Positions 18,421 through 26,936 of a stretch of DNA of 64,000 bases are shown here, in pieces. Location: the NCBI RefSeq assembly GCF_007997075.1, contig NZ_VORS01000001.1:124001-188000 (forward strand). Reading direction: 5' to 3'. The notes beneath the pieces were generated by a model. The model saw only the letters and a program-made list of their open reading frames with translations, did not search any database and was not told where the DNA came from. The position numbers and the translations under genes are program-made. Position 1 is the first letter of the stretch; each line of letters begins with the position of its first letter. Origin of the DNA: Polaribacter sp. IC073 (GTDB taxonomy: Bacteria; Bacteroidota; Bacteroidia; Flavobacteriales; Flavobacteriaceae).

Positions 18421-19269
18421 GATATATCCAGCTGAAAAGATGTCTAAATCTATGAAAGTTAGCAAAAACGCTAACTATCATTGACTTATAAACAAATATA
18501 TTCTATTTGGTATCACACCAAGAACGTATTTAAAGGAGAGGATTAAAGTTATTTTTAAGCAAAGTCGAGAAATTTATAGTAGCTGTAGGATTCAAAAAAA
18601 GCTTGAACGAGAAGGTCTTATTTACTCCCGTTCTTACCTTGGGTTACTAATGAAATAAATGGGATTAAGAAGTGTTTTAAAAAGAAAATTTGTGGTTATA
18701 AAAGAATCTAATCACCCATACTTAATTACTCAAAATGAATTAAATAGAGGTTTTTACAGTCAAAATTTAGGGCTGAAATGGGTGTCTGATATCACTTATA
18801 TTAGAGTTCATGACGATTGAAACTATTTGAAAACCATTATAGATCTAGCCGATAGAAAGATTGTTGGATGGTCCCTTAGCGAGGATATGACAACTTATAA
18901 CACCGTAATAAAAGCTTGGGTTGACGCCCAAAAAACAAGAAACATTAGCAATTGTTTTATTTTTCACTCAGATAAAGGAGCTCAGGATCCCTCAAACAAA
19001 ATGATAAATCTCTGTAACTTTAATCTTAAAGTAACTCAAAGCATGAGTGGAAATGGTAATTGTTAGGATAATGCTGTCGCTGAAATTTTTTCTAAAACAA
19101 TTAAATACGAATGGTTATATCAGTTTAAATTCACATCGTATAATTTACTATACAACACTATTAAAGACTAGATTAATTAGTATAGGATAGATTATATTCT
19201 AGTTTAGGATATCTCTCACCGCTAAAAATGGAAACAAAATTAAAAGGAATTATTAAAAATGTAGCTTAA
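18421..19269 (+). pseudogene. IS3-family transposase (orfB) remnant
   Basis: The rve-type integrase core is recognisable: QSREIYSSCRIQKKLEREGL, then WVSDITYIRVHDD (first catalytic Asp), YLKTIIDLADRKIVGWSLS, FIFHSDKGAQ (second Asp) and DNAVAEIFSKTIKYEWLYQF (catalytic Glu), ending KGIIKNVA before TAA. Stops break it in several places, for example after MTLG-like GLLMK, after HDD and after GNGNC. The stretch 18827-19066 is the longest intact piece. Confidence 0.85.
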
Positions 19270-19447
19270 AAAAATAGTCACAAATTTACGAGGTAGTCCA
19301 ATGTTGCCCATAACCAGGAAGTGATATTATGATTATAAAAATAAATATGAACCGTTTCATTTTATGAGTTCATTATAGAATTGATAATAAAGTTTAAACA
19401 AATAGTTAACAACGGTACAAAAAATAATCAACCGTAATACTGTTTAA
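19270..19447. other. Non-coding stretch after the IS remnant
   Basis: AT-rich sequence between the IS remnant and the small membrane protein gene. I see no supported gene, hairpin or regulatory palindrome in it beyond the right IS end. Confidence 0.5.
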
Positions 19448-19756
19448 TTATTTTTCAATTTTTTTATTCATTTTATGATAAATCATTTTCACTAATATGA
19501 GTCCTAAAATACCACCTAAAGCAGAAACAAACATATTTATGACTAACAAGAAACTATCGAAGTCTCCATTATTCATTATAGACCAAGGATTAAAACCAAG
19601 TCTACCAAAAGATTTTATCAATAAAACACTACCAAAAACACCCACAAGGGTATTGCCAATAAGACCAAATGTGTATTTTTTAAATACAAAACCTGTAGCA
19701 TTAGCAGCAATTATCCCAATGAGAATGCTTAATAATGAAATTAATGTTCCTGTCAT
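19448..19756 (-). CDS. Small multi-pass membrane protein, transglycosylase-associated (GlsB/YeaQ)-like
   Basis: A 102-residue, glycine-rich hydrophobic protein with three predicted helices (about 4-24, 29-47, 68-93). The repeated GLIGNTLVGVFGS and ALGGILGLILVKM segments resemble the Transgly_assoc fold of the GlsB/YeaQ/YmgE stress proteins, but the middle (SFGRLGFNPWSIMNNGDF) is longer than usual. It lies downstream of cydB on the same strand with a 137-bp gap. The family call is tentative; the membrane nature is clear. Confidence 0.6.
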   Translation of the reverse strand: MTGTLISLLSILIGIIAANATGFVFKKYTFGLIGNTLVGVFGSVLLIKSFGRLGFNPWSIMNNGDFDSFLLVINMFVSALGGILGLILVKMIYHKMNKKIEK

Positions 19757-19893
19757 TGTCTATTCATTTTGTCATTCAATTAAAAAAAACTAAGTAAATC
19801 TGATGGAGATAAGTTTTTTATGCATGTGTCTTTATTTCTAACAGGCTTCGCAGCCGATGTTCGCAGAAAAAAATATTATGAAATATGCATGCC

Positions 19894-20967
19894 TTAATGT
19901 CCATAATCCATTTTATCTACTTTTCCTCCCATTAATCTTTTTTGAATAATCATGTATACAAAAAGAAGGATAAAACCAATAATTCCCCAGACTAAAGCGA
20001 CCGACAAGCCATATTCTGACGCCGATGTATTGTAGATCGTTAAAGGTTCATTTATTTCATTAACCGACGGTAACAATACCGGAAACAAAGACGCTAAAGA
20101 CGAAGTAATTCCGCCTAAAATTAGAAAGGTTGATAGCACGAAACCATAGATTTCTTTTTTTAACCTATTGATAAAAAATAATCCGATTAATCCTGTTAGA
20201 TAAATAAGAGGAAATATGACTAAATAAGGTTTATTTATAAAGTTTTCTAACGAATTAGGATTCACTATTTGCCAAACAAACAGCGAAAAAACAGTAAGTG
20301 CCGTTAATGCAATATTTAACTTAAAAATAACGCCTTTAAGCTTTTTGTTTATAGATGAATTTGTTTTTAAAATAATCCAATTTGCACCATGAATTGCTAG
20401 GGTAACAACAGCTATTAGACCAATTATGATTGTAAACCAATCGATAACTCCTGGGTGCTCTGTTAACGGACTAAAACTACTATTCCACAATGGTAAGAAA
20501 AAATAATGCCCTTCATAAACAGACACTCCGTTTTCTACACCACCTAAATTTACACCTCTCACAATATTTCCTAAAGCAATACCAAAAAATAAGGCCAATA
20601 ATAAGCTAGAAACTCCGAAGGAAGCATCCCAAATATCTTTCCACATTTGAAATTTAAACTGACTCCTAAATTCTAGTCCAATCGCTCTAAAAATAATTAA
20701 CCACAAAACAATAATCAATGGTAAATAAAAACCACTAAAAACCGATGCGTAAAATGTAGGAAATGCCATAAAGAGCATTCCTCCTGCAACGACTAACCAA
20801 ACCTCATTAGAGTCCCAAAACAATCCTGCAGATTTTGCAATTACTTCTTTGTCTTTGTCTTTTTTAGCGTAAAATAAATGAATAATTCCTGTTCCGAAAT
20901 CGTATCCATCTAAAATAAAAAATACCGCTAAAACAACTGCTATAATAATATACCAAAATATTTCCAT
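19894..20967 (-). CDS. cydB: Cytochrome bd oxidase subunit II
   Basis: A 357-residue integral membrane protein with about eight to nine helices that pairs with CydA in the bd-type quinol oxidase. The family opener FFILDGYDFGTGI is present near the N-terminus, followed by SNEVWLVVAGGMLFMAFP. It starts three bases after cydA ends, so the two are translationally linked. No cydX-like mini-gene is evident right after it. Confidence 0.95.
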   Translation of the reverse strand: MEIFWYIIIAVVLAVFFILDGYDFGTGIIHLFYAKKDKDKEVIAKSAGLFWDSNEVWLVVAGGMLFMAFPTFYASVFSGFYLPLIIVLWLIIFRAIGLEFRSQFKFQMWKDIWDASFGVSSLLLALFFGIALGNIVRGVNLGGVENGVSVYEGHYFFLPLWNSSFSPLTEHPGVIDWFTIIIGLIAVVTLAIHGANWIILKTNSSINKKLKGVIFKLNIALTALTVFSLFVWQIVNPNSLENFINKPYLVIFPLIYLTGLIGLFFINRLKKEIYGFVLSTFLILGGITSSLASLFPVLLPSVNEINEPLTIYNTSASEYGLSVALVWGIIGFILLFVYMIIQKRLMGGKVDKMDYGH

Positions 20968-20970
20968 CCT

Positions 20971-22302
20971 TTAATGTTTTTGAGGTTTAGGACCCTCGTT
21001 AATAGTTTTACCCACTAAGACTAAAAATAATAAACCTAGCAGCATGTATAAAGCAACAAAACCTAGTAACGTAAATAGTGTATTACCAGACGAAACGGTA
21101 GGCGAAACACCATCGCTTGTCTTTAACAAACCATATACCAAATAAGGCTGTCTCCCTAATTCTGCCGTGTACCAACCCGTAATATTTGCGATATAAGGAA
21201 ACGGAACTAAAATCATAATAAACCAAAGTAATGGCTTAAAAGTATACAGTTTTTTACGCCATAAAAAGAAAAGTGCCAATACCATCACTCCAATAAAAAT
21301 AGTACCCAAACCAACCATTATGTGATACGAATAATACAAGGCAGGTATATTGTCTGGCAATTCTTCTTCCTTAAATTGATCCATTCCTGGAATTTGTTTG
21401 TTCCAATCTTGATGTGTTAAAAAACTTAAAATATTTGGAACCGCAATTTTATTATCTAATTTCTTCTCTACCATATTTGGCTGACCAATTAGTACAATTT
21501 CTGCTCCTGCTTCTTCAGTTTCAAAAATTCCTTCCATAGCTGCAAACGCAGCTGGCTGGTATTTTGCTACGTTTTTAGCATTCCAATCTCCCGTAGGAAA
21601 AGCGACTAAGAGGCTAGAAATTAATCCGAAAATAACTCCTGTTTTTAAGAATAGTTTTCCATACTCTACTTGTTTATTTCTTAAAATATAAAAAGCACCG
21701 ATACTTGCTACCACAAAAGAAGATGTTACAACAGATGCCATTTGATTGTGCAAGAAAGCAGGCAACAACCAAGGATTACTAAATAGTGCAGAGAAGTTTT
21801 CTAAAACAAATTTACCGTTGTCTAAAATTTCATATCCTACTGGGTGTTGCATCCAAGCATTGGTTGCTAGAATAAACCAACCACTTGCCCAGGAACCTAA
21901 AAAGACTAAAAAAGCTGTTAAGAAATGTAATTTTTGTCCCATTAATTTTTCACCAAAAATAAAAAGTGCTAAAAAGGAGGATTCTAAAAAGAAAGAGAAC
22001 ATGCCTTCCATGGCTAAAGTCTGACCAATAATTCCGCCTGTTAATTCAGAAAACTTTGCCCAGTTGGTACCAAATTGAAATTCCATCGGAATTCCTGTTA
22101 CAACACCCATAGTAAAATTAATAGCAAAAATCTTCATTAGAAACTTTGCAGCATTGTTATACTTTTCATTCTTGTTCCTTAAATATTTCCACTTAAAGAA
22201 GACTATCAATAATGATAACCCCATAGTTAATTGCGGAAATATATAGTGAAATGTGATAGTAAATGCAAATTGCAACCTATCATAAAAGATCATGTCTTCC
22301 AT
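20971..22302 (-). CDS. cydA: Cytochrome bd oxidase subunit I
   Basis: The quinol-oxidising, heme-carrying subunit of the bd oxidase, 443 residues and therefore of the short Q-loop class (E. coli CydA is about 520). The N-terminal RLQFAFTITFHYIFPQLTMG holds the conserved His heme ligand, GRQPY corresponds to the GRQPW motif, and FQFGTNWAKFSE is conserved. Bd oxidases have high oxygen affinity and resist sulfide, cyanide and NO. A Crp/Fnr-type site with a perfect promoter-proximal half and a TAATTTTG box precede the gene. Confidence 0.95.
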   Translation of the reverse strand: MEDMIFYDRLQFAFTITFHYIFPQLTMGLSLLIVFFKWKYLRNKNEKYNNAAKFLMKIFAINFTMGVVTGIPMEFQFGTNWAKFSELTGGIIGQTLAMEGMFSFFLESSFLALFIFGEKLMGQKLHFLTAFLVFLGSWASGWFILATNAWMQHPVGYEILDNGKFVLENFSALFSNPWLLPAFLHNQMASVVTSSFVVASIGAFYILRNKQVEYGKLFLKTGVIFGLISSLLVAFPTGDWNAKNVAKYQPAAFAAMEGIFETEEAGAEIVLIGQPNMVEKKLDNKIAVPNILSFLTHQDWNKQIPGMDQFKEEELPDNIPALYYSYHIMVGLGTIFIGVMVLALFFLWRKKLYTFKPLLWFIMILVPFPYIANITGWYTAELGRQPYLVYGLLKTSDGVSPTVSSGNTLFTLLGFVALYMLLGLLFLVLVGKTINEGPKPQKH

Positions 22303-22338
22303 ATTAAAAATGCTTATTATGACTTAAATTAATAACTA

Positions 22339-22384
22339 CAAAATTACATATTATCTTATTTTCTATATGTAACATAAGTAGCAT
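22339..22384 (-). promoter_or_regulatory. Crp/Fnr-type site plus promoter box upstream of cydA
   Basis: ATGTAACATAAGTAGCAT at 22367-22384 (centre 22375.5) has a perfect promoter-proximal half and two mismatches in the distal half. The minus-strand box TAATTTTG occupies 22346-22339; centre to first T is 29.5 bp, the same as at tolC. Confidence 0.7.
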
Positions 22385-22468
22385 AAATTTAGAATTGTTC
22401 TTGGTAAATTTAAACAATCAGAAACTAAAACTACTGTTTATTATTTAATACTATTTTAACAAAGTTTG

Positions 22469-22512
22469 GTAACAATGGTTACATCTGTAAGGTCTTATTT
22501 TCTTTATGTTTG
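22469..22512 (+). promoter_or_regulatory. GTAAC-N4-GTTAC site plus promoter box for the TlpA gene
   Basis: A perfect GTAACAATGGTTAC (22469-22482, centre 22475.5) is followed by TATGTTTG at 22505-22512; the distance is again 29.5 bp. The resulting leader would be about 140 nt long before the TlpA ATG. The cydA and TlpA promoters are back to back in the 353-bp intergenic region, which has no gene of its own. Confidence 0.75.
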
Positions 22513-22655
22513 CGTGCAATGTAAAAACTAAAAAATACACAGCTATACTTAATAAATTTCTTCTTTTGGTCTTATATGCAAATAGACTGAAGTTTTTATT
22601 ATGAGAAAACAAAAGCTACTTAAAAAGCAATAAAATAATTTTAAAAGGCATTAAA

Positions 22656-23267
22656 ATGAAAAAAGAAAGGAACACAAAAAAAACATGGATTCAGAACGGA
22701 ATTTTTATCCTTATAGCCATTACACTTTATGCTACGGGTTTGCATACAGAAGTAATTGGTTTTGTACAACGAGGAGTGTTAGCTACTGGCTTGATGAATC
22801 CTGATATTAAAGAAATTACACAAGTAAATAAAAATGAAACGACAACTGTTTCAGAATCTATAAAGGCTGATTTAAATTTAAAACTGATTGACAGCGATGG
22901 CAAAGTTAGTTCTTTAGCAGATTTAAAAGGCAAAGTAATTTTTTTAAATTACTGGGCAACTTGGTGTCCTCCTTGTATCGCAGAAATGCCTAGTATAGAT
23001 AAACTGCATGAAGAAATGGGAGATGATGTTGCTTTTATACTACTGTCTTTTGATAAAGATTTTGAAACGGCCAAAGCTTTTGATAAGCGCAAAGGGTATA
23101 ATCTGCCAATTTATGCACAAGCAAGTAATTTGCCTGCAATGCTTAAATCATCTGCTTTACCAACAACTTATATTATTGATGTCGATGGAAACATTGCATT
23201 AAAACACGAGGGAATGGCCGATTATAATACCGCAGAATTTAAGAATTTTCTAAAAAGTTTGAAGTAG
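22656..23267 (+). CDS. TlpA-family thioredoxin-like protein
   Basis: A 203-residue membrane-anchored thiol-disulfide protein. One N-terminal helix (about 13-30) places the thioredoxin fold outside the cytoplasm. The active site is YWATWCPPC (Cys104, Cys107), and the cis-Pro loop is SALPTTYIID. The WCPPC form is typical of TlpA/ResA proteins that reduce apocytochromes or copper-site Cys. It precedes the CNGKC protein and the TonB receptor on the same strand, and faces cydA across a shared regulatory region. Confidence 0.9.
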   Translation: MKKERNTKKTWIQNGIFILIAITLYATGLHTEVIGFVQRGVLATGLMNPDIKEITQVNKNETTTVSESIKADLNLKLIDSDGKVSSLADLKGKVIFLNYWATWCPPCIAEMPSIDKLHEEMGDDVAFILLSFDKDFETAKAFDKRKGYNLPIYAQASNLPAMLKSSALPTTYIIDVDGNIALKHEGMADYNTAEFKNFLKSLK

Positions 23268-23339
23268 TTTTTTTTGAAAAAGTACCACACTTAGAATGCT
23301 ATTTTTTTTTATGAAGATACTTTTTTAGAAGATTAATAA

Positions 23340-23382
23340 TGATATAAATCATATTTATAAGAAAGTGAAAAAGTTATTTTTA
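23340..23382 (+). promoter_or_regulatory. FNR-like site plus promoter box upstream of the CNGKC-protein gene
   Basis: TGATATAAATCA (23340-23351, centre 23345.5) matches TGAT-N4-ATCA. TATTTTTA begins at 23375, 29.5 bp from the centre, matching 5 of 6 TAnnTTTG positions. Transcription would begin about at the TTG start codon (23388), suggesting a very short or absent leader. Confidence 0.55.
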
Positions 23383-23387
23383 CCCTG

Positions 23388-23762
23388 TTGAAAAATTCGA
23401 AAATTATATTCGCTATATTATTTAGCACCCTTATACTATACAATAGTTTAAGAGTGTCTATAACGTATATATATTATAATTTAGATACAAAAGGTTTTAT
23501 TGAAGCCTTTTGCGAAAACAAAGACAAACCAGCGTTAGAATGTAATGGTAAATGTCAATTAAAAAAAATAACTAAAACTACTGATAATGAAAACAATAGA
23601 CCAATACAACTTATCGATTTTAAAGACCTGTTAGTATACAACCAACAAACCTCTTCTTTTCCTATTAGCGATACTACACATCAAAATAAACATTCTTTTT
23701 ATTATTTAAATCTCTATAATTTTAAATTGTTAGAGACTTGTTTTCATCCACCAAACGCGTAA
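23388..23762 (+). CDS. Small exported protein with CNGKC motif, upstream of TonB receptor
   Basis: A 124-residue protein beginning at TTG (23388); an in-frame stop at 23358 limits extension, and no ATG fits. The first 30 residues form one hydrophobic helix, placing the rest in the periplasm. The core motif is FCENKDKPALECNGKCQLKK, a Cys triad suited to metal or thiol chemistry; the rest is polar and ends FHPPNA. It is 66 bp before a copper-type TonB receptor on the same strand. I recall similar CNGKC proteins upstream of Bacteroidota receptors but cannot name a domain. A role in copper handling is inferred. Confidence 0.7.
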   Translation: MKNSKIIFAILFSTLILYNSLRVSITYIYYNLDTKGFIEAFCENKDKPALECNGKCQLKKITKTTDNENNRPIQLIDFKDLLVYNQQTSSFPISDTTHQNKHSFYYLNLYNFKLLETCFHPPNA

Positions 23763-23828
23763 TTGTTTTTTTAAAATTTTATAGAACTCCTATAAAAACA
23801 ATAAATCCTCAAAATTAAAATAATTAAA

Positions 23829-25928
23829 ATGAAAACATTTTACAGCGTGGTTTTATGCGCGCTAATTTCCGCGGTATCTTTTAGTCAAAAAAAACAAATG
23901 GTTCAAAAAGATAGTATCCAAAAAGTAACAAAGCTTGATGAAATAATAATTACAGGAAAAATAAAAAAAGACCCTGTATTTAGCTCAACATCTAATCAAT
24001 ATGCTAAAAAAGTAGTGCAACCTAAAAATGTTGCAGACCTATTTAATAACATCAACGGTTTTTCTGTAATAAAAAGAGGTAATTATGCAATAGATCCTTC
24101 ATTTAGAGCTTTTCAGTACGAGCAATTAAACATACAGTATGACGGTGGCACAAAAGCAATGCATGCATGTCCTAACAGAATGGACCCAATTACAACACAT
24201 ATAATTCCTGAAGAAGTTTCTAGAATTGAAGTCATAAAAGGGCCTTATACTGTTAGATACGGCGCAACTTTTGGCGGTATAATTAATTTAGTGACACAAA
24301 AACCAAATTATGAAGATTATGGCTTTCATGGTAAAGTTTCTGCTGGTTTTGAAAGCAATGGAAATGCCATGGTAAATTTAGCCGAATTACAATACATCAA
24401 TGAAAAATTTGATATTGTTACTAATGTTGGTTATCGAGATTTTGGAAATTATAAAGATGGTTTCGGCACAACCATTCCGTCTTCTTTTAAAAGTTCTGAT
24501 TACGGAATTAAATTAGGGTATAATTTCACTAAAAACCAGCGTTTAAAAATTGATTGGAGACAGTCTTTTGGGCGTGATGTTTTACACGCAGCTTTACCAA
24601 TGGACACAGGTTATGACAACAGTAGCATTCTTTCTTTGGATTATAAAATTGATAATATTGGGGACGTTGTAAAATCTATTTCTGCAAAAGGATATCACAG
24701 TTATGTAGATCATTTAATGACAAATACTAACAGACCTTCTTTTATGATGATGGAAGCATCATCTGGCGTTGAGGCAACTACAATTGGTGGTAAGATGGAA
24801 ATGAATTGGCAACCGTACAAAGAATTAAATATGTTTTCTGGTATCGATTTAATGAATATTGCTAGAGATGGTGGCAGAACAAGAATTGTAAAGGTAATGA
24901 ACGGCAATCCTTTGCCAATGCCAATGACTTTTAATGACAAAGTTTGGCAAGATTCTTACATCACAGATCTTGGTTTTTTTACAGAAGCGAAATACAATAT
25001 CACGCCAAAAACTATTTTAACAGCTGGTGTTCGTTATGATAATGTTACCTCAGATATACAAGATCCAGAAGCAGATTTTGCTGCAAGATATAATTTAGAA
25101 AAACGTACAGAACATACTTTTAGCGGAACTGTTTCTATGAAAAAAGCAATTTCAGAAAAACTAACTTTTGAAGCTGCTTATGGTCGCGGAGTGAGAACAG
25201 CAAATATGATTGAACGATTTATTAATCATTTTACAGTTGGGCAAGATCCTTATGAATATCTAGGAAACCCAGACTTAAAAGCAGAAGTAAACAATCAATT
25301 TGAAATAGGAATTAAAGGTTTTGAAGAACTTAAGAACGGTTTTAATAGTTTTCAATTTGAAACCTCTATTTATTATTCATTTTTCGAAAATTATATCGTT
25401 GGTATTGTAGATCCAACTATTACGCGCAAGTTTAACCCTATGATGCAGCCAACAAATGTAAAAGTATTTCAAAATTTAGACAATGCATACAAAACTGGTT
25501 TTGAAGCCATGGCGCAGGTGAATTTTTTGGATTTTTATAATTTTAAAACCGAATTTTCTTATGTATATACAGAAAATAAGGATCTGGGAGAAGCTTTACC
25601 ATTAACACCTCCTTTTACAACCAAATTTACAGTAGGCTTTGAAAAGGATAGTTTGTGGGCAAATGCACAATATAACCTTGTTTCTAAACAAGACAATATT
25701 TCTGAAAGTTTTGGAGAAATAGAAACAAGTGGTTACCAAACTCTAGATCTACGTTTTGGCGGAAAACCGCTTAAAAATGTAACTTTAGGATTGGCTGTTT
25801 TAAATGTTTTTGACAAAGGTTATAATAGTCACTTAAACTTTTCATTTACAAACCAAGCAAATTTTGGAAGAACTCCAATTACAGAACCTGGAAGAAATTT
25901 CTCTGCTTTTTTACAGTATAAATTTTAG
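23829..25928 (+). CDS. TonB-dependent outer-membrane receptor, probable copper (OprC/NosA-like)
   Basis: A 699-residue receptor with a signal peptide (1-19), plug (about 35-160) and 22-strand barrel ending in FSAFLQYKF. The plug holds MHACPNRMDPITTHIIPEE (111-129): the Cys114-x3-Met118 pair and the RMDP..PE context match the CxxxM copper site of OprC/NosA receptors. The receptor also carries Met-rich loops (PSFMMMEAS, NPLPMPMTF). VIKGPYTVRYGATFGGIINLVT is the usual plug end. Copper import would supply cuproenzymes. The neighbouring TlpA and CNGKC genes support metal-related function. Confidence 0.8.
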   Translation: MKTFYSVVLCALISAVSFSQKKQMVQKDSIQKVTKLDEIIITGKIKKDPVFSSTSNQYAKKVVQPKNVADLFNNINGFSVIKRGNYAIDPSFRAFQYEQLNIQYDGGTKAMHACPNRMDPITTHIIPEEVSRIEVIKGPYTVRYGATFGGIINLVTQKPNYEDYGFHGKVSAGFESNGNAMVNLAELQYINEKFDIVTNVGYRDFGNYKDGFGTTIPSSFKSSDYGIKLGYNFTKNQRLKIDWRQSFGRDVLHAALPMDTGYDNSSILSLDYKIDNIGDVVKSISAKGYHSYVDHLMTNTNRPSFMMMEASSGVEATTIGGKMEMNWQPYKELNMFSGIDLMNIARDGGRTRIVKVMNGNPLPMPMTFNDKVWQDSYITDLGFFTEAKYNITPKTILTAGVRYDNVTSDIQDPEADFAARYNLEKRTEHTFSGTVSMKKAISEKLTFEAAYGRGVRTANMIERFINHFTVGQDPYEYLGNPDLKAEVNNQFEIGIKGFEELKNGFNSFQFETSIYYSFFENYIVGIVDPTITRKFNPMMQPTNVKVFQNLDNAYKTGFEAMAQVNFLDFYNFKTEFSYVYTENKDLGEALPLTPPFTTKFTVGFEKDSLWANAQYNLVSKQDNISESFGEIETSGYQTLDLRFGGKPLKNVTLGLAVLNVFDKGYNSHLNFSFTNQANFGRTPITEPGRNFSAFLQYKF

Positions 25929-25931
25929 TTT

Positions 25932-25968
25932 AAAAAAGAGCGTATTAATTTTTAATGCGCTCTTTTTT
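25932..25968. terminator. Bidirectional intrinsic terminator
   Basis: A 17-bp stem (AAAAAAGAGCGTATTAA with its near complement at 25952-25968; one mismatch) and a TTT loop, flanked by A and T runs. It lies between the TonB receptor and the converging methyltransferase gene. Confidence 0.88.
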
Positions 25969-26552
25969 TAATTTTTTATAAACTTCACAAATAGCTCCAT
26001 TTCTTGTCTATTGTGAAATGAGTTATAACATTTTGTAAAAACATCCATTGTAAAGTGTGGATCAAAATAGTTTAAATATTCTTCTTTATTTCCACCAAAA
26101 GGTGGGTGATCTTCATTTAAAACTGCATCAAATAATAAACCAACTAACTTTCCATTTTCTTTTAAAATGGAATGCATTTTTGATGCATATTTTAATCTTA
26201 ACTCTGGATTAATTGCACAGAAAAAAGTTTGTTCAATTACCAAATCAAACGTTTCTTCTAAATCGAAAAAATTAGCATTTATTAATTGTGATGAAGGGAA
26301 ATTTGGAACTCTATTTTGCAAATTTTTCAAAGGAGCTTCAGATAAATCAGCAACAAACACATTTTTAAATCCATTATCGAACAAATATTCTGCTTCGTAA
26401 GAATTTCCACCTCCAGGAATTAAAATCTTAATTTTTTTATTTTCAAGTTGATCAAAATATGCTTTTAAAGGCGGAGAAACCTCACCCAAATCCCAACCAA
26501 TTTTATTGGTTTTATATTTATTACTCCAAAATTGATTGTCTAAATTCATCAT
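25968..26552 (-). CDS. TPMT-family SAM-dependent methyltransferase (copy 2)
   Basis: A 194-residue paralogue of the gene at 5646-6227. The same blocks are present: IGWDLGEVSPPLKAYFDQ, ILIPGGGNSYEAEYLF (SAM loop), FVADLSEAP, IEQTFFCAINPELR and PPFGGNKEEYLN. The two copies differ mainly at the N-terminus and in the last third, where substrate contacts lie. This copy sits in the redox/copper cluster next to the TonB receptor. Methylation of thiols, sulfide or metalloid oxyanions is possible for the family; none is shown. Confidence 0.88.
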   Translation of the reverse strand: MMNLDNQFWSNKYKTNKIGWDLGEVSPPLKAYFDQLENKKIKILIPGGGNSYEAEYLFDNGFKNVFVADLSEAPLKNLQNRVPNFPSSQLINANFFDLEETFDLVIEQTFFCAINPELRLKYASKMHSILKENGKLVGLLFDAVLNEDHPPFGGNKEEYLNYFDPHFTMDVFTKCYNSFHNRQEMELFVKFIKN

Positions 26553-26577
26553 TTAAAATATGCGTGTTTTCATAAGA

Positions 26578-26609
26578 AAAAGCACCTAAATTTTCACTCA
26601 GGTGCTTTT
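26578..26609 (-). terminator. Intrinsic terminator after trxA
   Basis: AAAAGCACCT (26578-26587) pairs perfectly with AGGTGCTTTT (26600-26609) around a 12-base loop. On the minus strand the descending arm ends in TTTTT, so it ends the cytochrome-trxA message. Confidence 0.8.
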
Positions 26610-26624
26610 ACTAACTATTAAAAA

Positions 26625-26921
26625 CTAACTAAAACTATTTATTATAGAAACTAAATCTTTCTTTTGTACCATTCCAGATTGTTTCCAAACTTGCTTTCCT
26701 GCTTTGTATAAAATAAATGTTGGCACACCCTTTACTTGGTGTTTTGCCGCCAAAGATTGGTTTTTATCAACATCTATTTTAATAATTGCTATTTTTTCTC
26801 CAAGTGAATCTTTTACTTCTTTTAAAATTGGACTCATCGTTTTACAAGGTCCACACCATTCTGCAAAAAAATCTACTAAAACAGGTTTCTCTTGATTTAT
26901 TAATTCTGAAAATTTACTCAT
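26625..26921 (-). CDS. trxA: Thioredoxin
   Basis: A 98-residue cytoplasmic thioredoxin with the canonical site WCGPC (Cys23, Cys26), the buried Asp in VDFFAEW and the cis-Pro in KGVPTFILYKAG. It is short but complete. It begins 15 bp after the cytochrome c gene and has no promoter of its own that I can see, so it is probably co-transcribed and shares control by the GTAAC-type site. Confidence 0.92.
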   Translation of the reverse strand: MSKFSELINQEKPVLVDFFAEWCGPCKTMSPILKEVKDSLGEKIAIIKIDVDKNQSLAAKHQVKGVPTFILYKAGKQVWKQSGMVQKKDLVSIINSFS

Positions 26922-26936
26922 ATCTAAGATATTATT

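Noticed and set aside
22601-22633. Ten-codon frame (MRKQKLLKKQ) in the TlpA leader
   Set aside because: Too short to judge and no sign of a regulatory stem or conserved residue pattern; noted only as a possible leader peptide.
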